This document shows, piece after piece, positions 11,001 to 18,800 of a stretch of DNA of 27,825 bases. The stretch is taken from positions 1-27,825 of IMG/VR virus record IMGVR_UViG_3300046820_000168, one strand, 5' to 3'. Origin of the DNA: a virus. Each line of letters opens with the position of its first letter. Positions within the stretch are counted from its first letter, which is position 1. Below the pieces are notes generated by a model, which was given only the letters and a program-made list of their open reading frames with translations, ran no database searches and was not told where the DNA came from. A program made the translations under genes and the position numbers.

Positions 11001-14000
11001 TAGCGGATCAAATAAATTTCCGTCTTGTTTATAGATGCTGTATTCGTAGAAACTATCATAGATATTGTCTACCACAGAAGACGGTTTAGTAAATCTAACT
11101 TCGTCTGCACCTGGGCTTAAACTGATTACAGAACCAGCACTCCAGTTTTGTGTAGTCCAGAAGGCAAATTCTTTAATTGCAGTACTCCAGTCTGTTACTG
11201 TTGCTAAAGTAGTATTAAAGTACTCAAAGTCAAAACCTTGAGTAACTAACCACTTTCCGTAACCTGCTAGGAAGTCACTGACTTCTTGAACTGTTTTTAA
11301 TTCTGAACCGTAGTGTAATGATGATTCCTCAGTTGAAAATGCACTGCGAGAAATAATTTGTCGACCGCCAGTAATTGGTAGTTTAGGTAGTTTTGTAAAA
11401 TACTTTAATTCAAACGCTTGGCCGCTAGTATGGCTAGTTGTTACTCTATAATAGTTGTTATCATAGCGTACAACTTGAGTTTTGTTATAAAACTTTTCTC
11501 TATCCCAATCAACGAACGGCTCACTGATACCGCCAATAGTAATTACAGGATCACTGGCTGTCTCTAATGCCTTGTAATACTTAAATTCTGGTGTGACTAA
11601 ATTGTAACCTCTAACTACAAATCCTTGTGTTTGTTTTTCAATAATAACACCACTGTAGTCTATACTCAACACAGGTGTACTTGTATTAAGAATAATCTTG
11701 TAGTTTTCAAAAGGAACAAATATGTTCTTTTGATTTAAAGGACTACGGCTGTCTAATACTAGTTTAAATTTTTCCTTGGTAATAAATCCGCCAACTTTTG
11801 TTGAAAGATTTACTTGAAGTCTTGAAAGATTTTGCTTGTAAATGTCAAAACTATCTTGGCTACGTGAAATAGCATAGTTTTGAATATAGTTTACTAGACC
11901 GCTAGTATATACTCTAGAAGTATCTTCTAATGTATTAGGAAATTCTATATTTTTATGAGTGAAGCGAGTTAATCCGTTTGTAGTTTTGTAGACAATTTGA
12001 CCTGTAAAGTCGCGGATCTGTCTTGCTCGGTCATAGATTGTAGCAAACGCTTTTGCCGGTCTTAGTAGTGTAATACCTGTGATTAAACTGAACGGATACT
12101 CACTGCTACGTCTCCAAGCATTTTCAATAGGTGCTCTGTCACCAAAACTAAATTCTGCTTCGGCAAGATAGAAAACATAATCTCTAACTGAGTTAGACTC
12201 CAACGGTGAAAGTAAATTGCCGCCGTCGTCAACTGGTAATTGTTGAAGAATAGTAGGTCTTGCAAACTTAGGTTTAATTTCTACAAGTTTACCTGGCTCT
12301 CTAATAGCACCTTGAGCAATGTCGTTCCAAAGCACTAAGTTATCTCTAGTGTAAGGAGCAGGTCCGTAGACAGTTTCCCACCATGTTGGTTGTTCGCTAA
12401 ATCCTAACATTTCCCATGGATGACTGTGAGGTCTGTCGGTGTCATACATGTGTGTGTAGATACCTCTCCAGTGACCCGGAATGCCAGTACCGTCAGGGGC
12501 AGAGAAATTTTTGTAGTTATAGGTAAAACTATTGTCTGCATCGAAGAATGTATGCTTGGTATAGTCTTCGGAAATAAAACGACTCCACTTTAAAAAGTCT
12601 TGTCTAATAGTATTATCTAAAGTAGTTTTACTTAAACCTGTGTCTCTAAAATAACCGCTGACAAAATCAGTAAGATCGAACAACTCAGTGTTGTATTTCA
12701 TCTTAATGTTGTTATAGATTCTTCTTTCTAATTCTAAAATTAAGTCGTCACGGTAATCACCAAATGATGCAATAACACTACCGTCGTGGCCTTGAATAAC
12801 ATTAATTGGATCAACTAGAGTGTCGTCAAGATAAATTTTTGGTTCAAATACTGGATACAATCCTAACTTGCTAGGAGTTGGCGGGACATAACAGCCGTTG
12901 GTGTTTTCATACTGGACTATCTTTAACTCGTCGCCGGTTACTATAGGTTTTAAAATTCTAACAAAGTTAACATTAAAAAATTCATAGTCGCGGCCGTGAA
13001 CTAGTTGTTCTTCATTTAGATAAACCAATACGGCTTTATCACTAAGTGTGGTTAAGTCAAAATCAAATGTCAACGGATACTCTGTAATAGAGTCATCAAT
13101 TACTTCTTGGTCGAAAATAAAACTTCCGCCAAACGGTACCATATCTGTAAAGAAGAATGGCATTGTATTTGTCTTGTCTTTGACTAGTTCTTTTAGGATC
13201 AAATCTAAATGAATTCTAGTTATGCCGTCAAATCCGTAACTTGTTGCTACACGAATAAAGTTTCGTTTAAACTTACTGTATTCGTCCTTGGCGTATCGTA
13301 ACGCTTTAACAACATTGTGTTCTTTATCAGTAAGATGATAAATCACAGGAGTTAAAGGACCACTATGTTGAATAATCTTTTTACCGTAAGCAGATAATCC
13401 TGCAAGGTCTCGTAAATTACCAGTGCCGGGCACTGAGCCAACAAAATCTTCTCTGTCATTGGCTATTGTTTTTAAATGATTAATAACTTCGCCTAGTGTG
13501 CAATCTTCCAATGCTAAATTGTTTGGATTACTTTCTAAGTTAGAAGGAATTTCATAATAACCGTTGTCATTCTTTTTAGCGTTACTTGATGTCTTAAGGA
13601 AAATACTGTCAGTTTCTGTTAAGTCTTTTGTTAACTGAACATAAGCAACATCATTCTTTGTAACAATGTCATAGTCAGTTAAACTAGAAAGAATTTTTCC
13701 GTTAACAAAAACTTTAACTTCAAGGTCGTCTAATAATGCACTGCGAGTATAAACATCAACAGGGAAGAAGTTAGTTCTATTGCTGCCGTCAAATTGACGA
13801 ACTACATATTGCTTACTAGGTGCTACTGCTTTTTCCCATCCATTAACAAATGTGTAGTTAGTTAGACTAGAAGATTTTTTCAAGTAACCTTTGTCTAATG
13901 TTATTGTAACAATATCGGCTAACTTTTTATAAATGAAAGAATCTTTTTGTAAATTAAAATCAAAAACAATGTCGCCGATGTTACCAATGTTTTTGTAACT

Positions 14001-15803
14001 GATGCCGAATCCTAATTCAGTGTCAATGTTTGTACCTAACTTATAACCAAAAATTCTTGTACCGGCAAATGTTGTTCCTTGGTATGTTGCTTCGTCACCG
14101 TAACTTAATCCGTTCTCGTCAAAGACATCAAACAAAGGCGCTTGATTAACAGTATCTTTAGACTGTGCTTCAAGCCACACTGTACCATTGTAATAGTACA
14201 TTTTACCTTTGTTAGCAACACCATCTAAAGAAAGAACTGTTTCTCCTTCAACTGGATTAGTGTCACTTTCTTGGATCAAAGTTATACGCTTAGTGCCTAA
14301 GTGTGTTACAAAAGCAACTCTAAAAATTCTACCGTTAACTTGTACATCTGGGTCTGCGGTGAACAATACTCGCATACCTTCTAAAAGATCTACACCGTCT
14401 ACGTTGTAACCTATGCTTCCTTCAATTGTGCTGAATACATCTCTTGTAAAGGAATCAACTAAATTAACGTTTTGTTTAAATTGTGTTCCAAACTTCCAAA
14501 GTTTTAAATCTGATTCAAATTCGATAATTGGTCGTGTAGCACGTTGACTCTGGTCTAATACTGTAGGAATGCCATTAACTTGAGAAGCAACGTCAATGAC
14601 ATCTTTATGGAACCAACGGTTAAATCTAGTCCAAGGATTTAAATCTTTACTTGAACGATTAATTGTAATATATTCCTTGTTTAAAGGAATGTTAGCAGAA
14701 ACATCAAACCCTTGGCTATCAAATTGTTCGTTGTCAAATTCTACTACAGCAGAAGTAGAATATGATGATGGTGTTGCTAGGTCACTTTCTTTAACTAGTT
14801 TGATTGCGCTGCCAACACCTTCAATATACCAATTTCCTGTAGCATATTTGTTAGGTGTAACTCTGCCTTGGAAGAAAACTTTCATACCATTAGACAATTG
14901 AATGTCGTTGGCTGTTGTGTAATCTTTCTTTCCAATAATTTCCTTTTCTACGTCAATGCTAGATGCATCTGTAATGTCGTAGACTTTAAAGATGCCGCCG
15001 GTATTAACATCTGATTGGCTTACATAATAAATGATATTAGGAGCATCAATAGGGACTGTAAATTCAATCACACCTTTTTCAACGTATTGATTTCCTGTGC
15101 TTACACCAGTAGTATAGAAGTAACTGTCACCTGTTTCTCTTACAGTTTTAAATGCAATACCGTAGTTAGGGCAGTCAACTTCAAAACGATATGTTTGGCC
15201 ACGGTAAAGTTTTAAGTTAGGATTACGTGTAAGTCCGTCCGGTGTAAACAAATAGGCTCTGTTGTCAACATCGTCAACAATGCTTACGGTATAGGTACTT
15301 GTAATAGTATCTGCTTGTCCAGCAACTGGTATGCTAACTGGGCCACCTGGCAACCAGTAGTAATCGCGATAGTTTACAAATTTGTCCCAATCAAAGTGCG
15401 GATTCCAAGCATAAAATTCTTGACTATTAATCTTGTTATGATCTGCGTCGTCAACGTTAAAGAACGCTAACTGGTTAACAAAGTCAGGGTAATCTTTAAA
15501 GAAGGTTACATTGTCTAAATCGTCTTTAATAATTACTGCTGGTTCAAATTGATAATCTTCTCGTTGCTTAGTTGCACCTTCAAGGTACTTGTCTGAAGCA
15601 CGATAAGGTTCAAATGTTTTTCTACCAATGAAGGCACTGACCTTCTCAACATCTCCTTCGGAGATCATTTGATCTATCGTTGCATTTAAGAACTTTTGAT
15701 TAGCACTAGTTCTAAAATACTTAGGTAAGAAACCAATAGATGTTTTGTCTGAGGTGTCTGATATTGGCAGACTTGGGTCGAATTGATCGTTATTAAATGC
15801 CAT
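2010..15803 (-). CDS. Giant 4597-residue multidomain baseplate/tail protein at the T4 gp7 locus
   Basis: One uninterrupted frame of roughly 0.5 MDa; T4 gp7, at the same place after gp6, is about 1030 residues. I see no clear sequence match to gp7, so the link is positional. Modules by approximate residue: conserved-looking N-terminus (10-160, GFLPKYFRTSANQKFL); two 'L.nGMkVfF' modules (about 295-340 and 470-515); His/Trp-rich block (1122-1148, DRPHSHPWEMLGF); two CBM5/12-like modules (1432-1475, 1690-1735); seven FG-GAP-like propeller blades (2082-2492); four 'DxGxxY' motifs (about 2870-3310); coiled coil (3537-3668); about ten 'V.VNG..L...DY' beta modules (two at about 690-970, the rest beyond 3370); IPT/TIG-like domain (4325-4392); a 'PGRWYTI...TNFGLIG' fibre module (4439-4489). 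The ATG follows the gp6 stop by two bases with no Shine-Dalgarno, suggesting reinitiation. Likely role: wedge periphery or host adhesion. Confidence 0.85.
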   Translation of the reverse strand: MAFNNDQFDPSLPISDTSDKTSIGFLPKYFRTSANQKFLNATIDQMISEGDVEKVSAFIGRKTFEPYRASDKYLEGATKQREDYQFEPAVIIKDDLDNVTFFKDYPDFVNQLAFFNVDDADHNKINSQEFYAWNPHFDWDKFVNYRDYYWLPGGPVSIPVAGQADTITSTYTVSIVDDVDNRAYLFTPDGLTRNPNLKLYRGQTYRFEVDCPNYGIAFKTVRETGDSYFYTTGVSTGNQYVEKGVIEFTVPIDAPNIIYYVSQSDVNTGGIFKVYDITDASSIDVEKEIIGKKDYTTANDIQLSNGMKVFFQGRVTPNKYATGNWYIEGVGSAIKLVKESDLATPSSYSTSAVVEFDNEQFDSQGFDVSANIPLNKEYITINRSSKDLNPWTRFNRWFHKDVIDVASQVNGIPTVLDQSQRATRPIIEFESDLKLWKFGTQFKQNVNLVDSFTRDVFSTIEGSIGYNVDGVDLLEGMRVLFTADPDVQVNGRIFRVAFVTHLGTKRITLIQESDTNPVEGETVLSLDGVANKGKMYYYNGTVWLEAQSKDTVNQAPLFDVFDENGLSYGDEATYQGTTFAGTRIFGYKLGTNIDTELGFGISYKNIGNIGDIVFDFNLQKDSFIYKKLADIVTITLDKGYLKKSSSLTNYTFVNGWEKAVAPSKQYVVRQFDGSNRTNFFPVDVYTRSALLDDLEVKVFVNGKILSSLTDYDIVTKNDVAYVQLTKDLTETDSIFLKTSSNAKKNDNGYYEIPSNLESNPNNLALEDCTLGEVINHLKTIANDREDFVGSVPGTGNLRDLAGLSAYGKKIIQHSGPLTPVIYHLTDKEHNVVKALRYAKDEYSKFKRNFIRVATSYGFDGITRIHLDLILKELVKDKTNTMPFFFTDMVPFGGSFIFDQEVIDDSITEYPLTFDFDLTTLSDKAVLVYLNEEQLVHGRDYEFFNVNFVRILKPIVTGDELKIVQYENTNGCYVPPTPSKLGLYPVFEPKIYLDDTLVDPINVIQGHDGSVIASFGDYRDDLILELERRIYNNIKMKYNTELFDLTDFVSGYFRDTGLSKTTLDNTIRQDFLKWSRFISEDYTKHTFFDADNSFTYNYKNFSAPDGTGIPGHWRGIYTHMYDTDRPHSHPWEMLGFSEQPTWWETVYGPAPYTRDNLVLWNDIAQGAIREPGKLVEIKPKFARPTILQQLPVDDGGNLLSPLESNSVRDYVFYLAEAEFSFGDRAPIENAWRRSSEYPFSLITGITLLRPAKAFATIYDRARQIRDFTGQIVYKTTNGLTRFTHKNIEFPNTLEDTSRVYTSGLVNYIQNYAISRSQDSFDIYKQNLSRLQVNLSTKVGGFITKEKFKLVLDSRSPLNQKNIFVPFENYKIILNTSTPVLSIDYSGVIIEKQTQGFVVRGYNLVTPEFKYYKALETASDPVITIGGISEPFVDWDREKFYNKTQVVRYDNNYYRVTTSHTSGQAFELKYFTKLPKLPITGGRQIISRSAFSTEESSLHYGSELKTVQEVSDFLAGYGKWLVTQGFDFEYFNTTLATVTDWSTAIKEFAFWTTQNWSAGSVISLSPGADEVRFTKPSSVVDNIYDSFYEYSIYKQDGNLFDPLFVNTIRKGNLFVLRPRDSADGVYHATLNLVQKEHVIILDNVTVFNDIIYDQVQGYRQERIKAVGYRTSNWQGDFNIPGFIYDRADVTEWKQWKDYSLSDTVKYKEFYYSAKSNVTGTEEFDDSQWNRLPNKPESKLVPNWDYKSNQFFDFYDLDTDSFDVDQQTIAKHLIGYQRRDYLENIINDDIAQYKFYQGMIRDKGTQNVLTKLFDPLSSADKDSLEFYEEWAIRLGTYGATSAFEEVEYKINETKMLINPQPFELVSSIDPDLNDFVYRILPHEVYVPSENYNHAPFPINPNGDYFVETSGYVRRDDVDYVFNTKDDISSLDFALLTEGTRIWIGNDKNSWGIYRFTALAQKLASATLPDEETIRLTFASNRDADLQIGEYIGINSTTVVDGVYQITNVGYNYIEFAAGDLTEDDILLATVGNTFIVYKFSSLRIKERLFNGQTLTASIDRLDEVNLPIKNNGDLVWIDGADNNWSVWQYNNNYSLRKLLDESNNFGQALSVSKNERVMAVSANLNSDNQVLYFTRPAPTFNWAFAESINAGSAGLTTTNGSFASAVALSKDGNILAVASPKSDTDQGHVSLFALNAGNIFQFTTNLTAATRRANELFGSKVYFTDSSLVVVSKGTVGVTSPAIFLFSLTGELLDSIVETSTQIEIADVSTSAKSVAVSFTDESVKVFSVESNSLDLIDTVTFGDLVPNTDIVISTGSNFAESIALTQDGTTLAVGAPGYSGLNSEQGGVIIFNLVGTNFVPRYLITTPNNNSAGKFGAQVEFNLAGDQLSVYASGIVHDKATTFDSNTTVFDLTNTRFTDAEPAAGAVFLFDKYDTKYVFAETLEVDGAFGLKYGQSLSFVKSIYIGDPGRERGGVYEFTSPTKSWSRHQVPDLSVDAKKIKSIFLYDTDKSSVIQYLDFVDPLQGKILGIAEQELSYKTYYDPATYIVGTESVNVDQLTGWNGAQVGRLWWDLSSAKFINTYQGSVVFKSNSWNNRFNDQEVAVYEWVSSRYKPSVWDSLADTEEGLALGISGQSKYGDLAYSITQTYDTISQSVSTTYYFWVKNKVTVPDIDGRSYSANDVSLLIADPKSKGIRYAVLHSPTQFSLVNCKDLIADRRVAINFRYWTVDNTELNIHSHYQLLSEGDETKQLNKYIEKKWLESLIGVDDLGNPVPDPKLPLKLKYGILSKPRQSMFVNRLEALKQFVERVNSVLIKNNIVDDIDISKLYEKDQEPSVYSLKYDAVRDLYSELRFINVAPSRTAQLEPVIENGRIIRVNIIDSGRNYVDLSYDESLGKPRKGPYVQVSGIGTGAKISTVINIKGEIIKVNVDNPGEGYRPSTTLTVRPFTALVRTDENSGGKWALYIWDTTNKVWIKDLVQTYDVNKYWTLVDWYATGYSSFTKVDASIDFSYQLAGLTLDIGDVVKIKNVGSSGWMLLEKNTDSTNLLDINSSFKVIGRQNGTLQLNQNIYQFKNSNVGYDGPFFDVDVFDDEPKEELRIIVDVIKNNIFVDQLTNEYNQLFFASLRYVFAEQVFVDWAFKTSFVKSKHNLGELKQKITYQNDNLESYEDYIREVKPYRSKIREFVSAYEKVEQSRTLVADFDLPAVYNSDTGLISPISTQVKDGVVVVDNNIILQEPYSSWYYNVGHSVKSINVRDGGSGYKTAPQVIITGISSVPAQATAYVSQGKLIKIIVTDPGEGYLTTPTVILDGGLDTDGVSAQTSIELERGLVRSNKVGVKFDRISPKYQISSLTVVQQFTGTGSRTRYDLKWPADIRPNTYVISVNGIDILDSDFTIVNVKDTSASYTRYFARITFVNAPANQSTISISYKKNIDLLSAADRIQFYYAPTSGQLGKDLGQLMQGVDYGGVEVTGLSFEIGSGWDALPWFVGGWDTFDTEFRDKLFISNGTNRSLDIGYVPADGVEINVYKNTVKIDDPNYDQVTAAQDILTQDQNALTALEEELEILVQVRAEKNAAKEDAADNVVLQQSILDDLTGQYNQALLDNNMILAMQIEALVVQQANVVLAANSALTSATSQYNIAATAVNNKQGEVADQQAVVNDAQTALDQLDPITNSNAIMNSFYGDASTQVFALPNDVPLSNGDKIILRESTSDGSFRPDDQTFDVDLDGGDLAYASARGVNPEAINVDGDAFVSTTSSHAPEEVVPGQIVDSVDIQVYDKVSDGAPSILNRFYKVTATNDIAFAIGQRPGTAESVVVKINDRIARLGEEYEIDYQEQQVRLLITPAVDDEISVISLSQNGSGILDLDFFVADGTTSDYVTAARWNEDYTAFVTIDGVPESVTTFIADDTFDNAGNIVLRFPSPPVQGSIINFTIIKGFFNTISKVQRETIVHDGVTNTYSLQYPPATLSPLESNVVIVVDGKLLKSIDNYYFDVAGTSRTYSISVADYPYNSVDPDDIRVYVNGVEIQRAKDWNWVSSNNELKLKRNAANVGDKVTLSIFKNANYIIENNSITFLDTYSAFTVIDVTTFNNHDILDIRRFNDQITFDSTVSEGLVDYKKYTQLSSGRIALDKQSIAPQYVWISVDGELLVPDVDYVLENNLKYIRIVRPLLSTNEIEVIVFSSNTTRSAFGYRIFKDMTNRVVYKRIDDSTSTTLAEPLNSFDAKITVVDASGLTTPNALKNEPGVIYIDKERIEYLKKTGNILSQLRRGTLGTGIKNQYTVGTRVRDQGNINTVPYKDEVQTAEVVSDGYTTASQFYPNSTGVTVEKFTYNFNNQTAFPLGGQVTTVIGTGFRDNVKVYVGDTECSTTYINETKLTFITPAKSVGAYDLVIYNPPKTVPFSIPATSVVVPAAIKYVQILLPFAPRPNPATETGWYKDTRIIPVTDILPGRWYTISTVGDTNFGLIGSGANLPGASFQATAVGTGTGTVIDYTSIPYEYWESMDIEVFVGGRRLRKSPVQVYDETLGQDSPSGDKMLEAEFAVNKNVGAYVRLTDAPPPGVKIVVQKRIGRTWTQNGIGLSDATSDPAKFIRAKGVDLSE
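4800..5195 (-). other. Coiled-coil segment inside the giant protein
   Basis: Residues about 3537-3668 are rich in Ala, Gln, Glu, Asn and Leu with heptad-like spacing and almost no Gly or Pro (for example ALTALEEELEILVQVRAEKN and AATAVNNKQGEVADQQAVV). The surrounding protein is beta-rich. It follows the strand VEINVYKNTVKIDDPNYD, which looks like the first half of a repeated beta module, so the helix pair may be an insertion protruding from that module. Confidence 0.7.
8330..9560 (-). other. Seven-blade FG-GAP-like beta-propeller inside the giant protein
   Basis: Residues about 2082-2492 of the giant protein carry seven repeats. Most open with F-G/A-x-x-(L/V)-x-(L/V/F) and end in a hydrophobic strand such as GGVIIFNL or GGVYEF. 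Readable blade starts are FGQALSVSKNERVMAVSA, FASAVALSKDGNILAVAS, FGSKVYFTDSSLVVVSKG, IADVSTSAKSVAVSFTDE, FAESIALTQDGTTLAVGA, FGAQVEFNLAGDQLSVYA and FGLKYGQSLSFVKSIYIG. The pattern is that of FG-GAP/integrin-type or WD-like propellers, and seven is a normal closed-ring number. Such domains usually mediate protein or glycan binding. The fold is inferred from the pattern, not computed. Confidence 0.6.
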
Positions 15804-15805
15804 AA

Positions 15806-18800
15806 TTATGCGCTTTGAATACCATTATTATTGTTCAATGATGTTGACACTGAACCACTAGCACGAATTCTTGTTGCTGTGATTTCGCTGATGATTTCAA
15901 CGTCATTAACTGTTGCACTACTGATAAAAATTTCATCAGCATTAGACTTGATTTCGTACAAACTACCAAAACTTAAATTTTGATCCTTAGGAACAATTAC
16001 AATGTTGCTAATATTAGGAGCAACTTTGTTCATGATATAAGTTGTTAATTCTGTAAAGAAGAATGTATCACCGAACTCCCAATTTTCAATTGCAAAAAAT
16101 TCGTTGATTGCATTAATTACAGATAACTTAATGTCGCTGTCACTGACTGCAACACTACCACTCTTAACTACTTTAAAAGTTGCTTGTAAAGATAGAGGCG
16201 CTGTTGAGCCAAATACTTCTTTGTATTTTACAGGATGGTAGATTACTTCATCACTGACTGCTTTAATTTTTTGTAGTTTAGATCCAAAGTTAACAAACAA
16301 TGCATCACTGCTAGGTGGAAGCGGCTTGCTGTCAACTTCTTTTCTAATCCAACGACGATAATCTGTATCGTAAGACTTAGTCAACACATAAACATCCATA
16401 ATGTTTGTTGCACTTGGGTCTAATCTTGCACTACTGTCTGCTGAATGAACATACTGGAACTTTAGATCTCCGCGACCAAAGAAACCTCTATATTCGTTAG
16501 TAACTTGGAATTGTGGTAGACCGTTTCTAACAAATTTCTTAACTAGTTTTTCATCTAACAAATAAACTAACTGACCATCAGCAATACCTGTTTGCAGACT
16601 TGTATCGATGTCAGTTTGAGTATCGTATGTTAAAATTAAATCGTTGTTGTTTGAAATATAATAGTAATCAGTTACACCGTCAATACCTGTTCGACGTTGT
16701 TGGAAAATTATTTTCTTAGTTGTTTCCAAGTCTGGCTCAACTATACGATCGAAAATTTCTGGATCGTCAATGACTCCATCTTCGTCACGATCTGTGAAAG
16801 TAATACTAATTTTCTTACTGTCAATGTATCCGTCGGCGCCTTTGAACTCATCAATAATTTCCCAATCATAGTCTTTACCTAAAGGAAAATCATCTAACGG
16901 CTTTGTGTTGATACCTAGAACTGCAACTTTGTCTTTGACAATTTTACCAGTGTTAGTATCGTAAATCTTGTCGGCGCTGTCGTAGAAGAATCTAACTTCT
17001 TTAACGCTTTCAAAAACGTAACGAGTTGAGCGGTGTGTTACTGTATAAACTTCACCGTCGGTTTCAAATAAAATCAACCAACTAGCATCAAGTTGCTGGT
17101 TACTGATGTCACCAGTCTTACCTAAACTAAAGTTAGAAATTTTATCTATGTTAGACTCTGTGACAATCTTCCATGAGTTATCATTAGTGTCGTAACGCAA
17201 GCCAAACTCTTTCTGTGCAAAAATTAAATCAAAAATTCTAGTTCTTACACTGTCTGAAAATTCTTTAACAAACTTAGGAATGATACTTTGTAATTCTGCA
17301 CCAGTTGGCAGAACTTCGTTGAGTTTTACAGGGCCTTCGCCGTTGGCTAAAACATTATCTGCACCGTAGACACCACTACCTGTAATGTTTACAACTTTAG
17401 TCCACACATAACTCTTCTCACCTTGTTTAACAGGATCAGCATTGGCTATTAAATTATTTTTAGTGTCAAATGCTCTATATCCTGGTGGAGGAACAAATTT
17501 TAATAACGAGTCATTGATAATAAATCTTAAGTTAGAACTTGTAAACGCACCTAATGTTCTTGGTTCGCCTGTGGTGTTGTTTGACAAGTACCCTGTTGAC
17601 AAGTTAGTTGCCTTAGAAATTCTGTTCCATGCTAAGAAGGGTGTACCAAGATTAATATCTGGAAAATTATCTAGATAGAAATCATAGATAGTTTTCTTCT
17701 TAAGGATAGGTACAATTTGATTTGTTACCACTCCCTCAATTTCGCTTTTTGTAGCAAAACTAAAATTAAATTTTTCTGTAAAGTTTTCTTTATAGATAAT
17801 ACCGTCTGTGCCAAATAAATTTGTACTGCTGTATTTTCCAGTAGCATCTTTAAGATCAAAATATCTGCTGATTCCAGAACTTACTCTGTTAACTGCTTTA
17901 ACTTTTAAAATTTCTTGACTGATACTTAATGGTAAGACATTATAGTCTTCACCGGTGATCATTCTATTTTGTGTATAGTATGTTCCTGGTGCGTTTTGTT
18001 TAATAGAATCAGAAGTTTCTGCAGAACTTGCATTTGTTACAGTATATTTTAAACCTAATGTAACTGTAAGTGTTTCTTCTCTACCACGGCGACTGATATA
18101 AGGAATGTCAATAGTAACACTCTTAATACTGCTAGGACTAATCTTATATGTTAAGCCGTTGCTGACTCTATAGTAAACTTTAAAATTACCTTGAGGTAGA
18201 TCACCAAACACACCGTCTGAGAACACTAGTCTAACTCTATCACCGGTGCGTGATTGCACAGCATAGATCTTTCTATTGCCTTTCTGTGTAGAATTATAAA
18301 TGATGTTGTTGCCAGTTAATGCTTCAACTTGTGTCCAAGCAGTTGATTCAATACCAATAGCATCTAGACCGTATAACCAAACGTCTGTGTTATTAATTCC
18401 AGTTGCCTCTAAATCGACTGCTTCGTTAGGATTTGGTCTTGCAACATTAAAAGTACCTTGCTGTAGACTACCTTGACGGAAGTGTACAAAAAATCCTGTG
18501 TTACTACTTGCTGGGCCACCGCCGTCGTCTCTGTACAAGAATGCTAGGTTGTTACCTGGAAATGGGGCTTCTTCATAAACTGTAGTAGAATTTTTAAACA
18601 CAGATGAAACAATATCAAATTCCATGTTGCGGCCGTCAATGTTTTTATTAAAACTATATGTTGGCACTTCTGTGTTTGTAGCATTAAAGCGATATTGTTC
18701 AGTTGTAACACCGCTAAGGACAGCACGATCTTGTGGGCGACCAAACTGAACTGTTTCGCTCATTGATGCATTAATAACTTTAATAAACTGCTCATACCAG

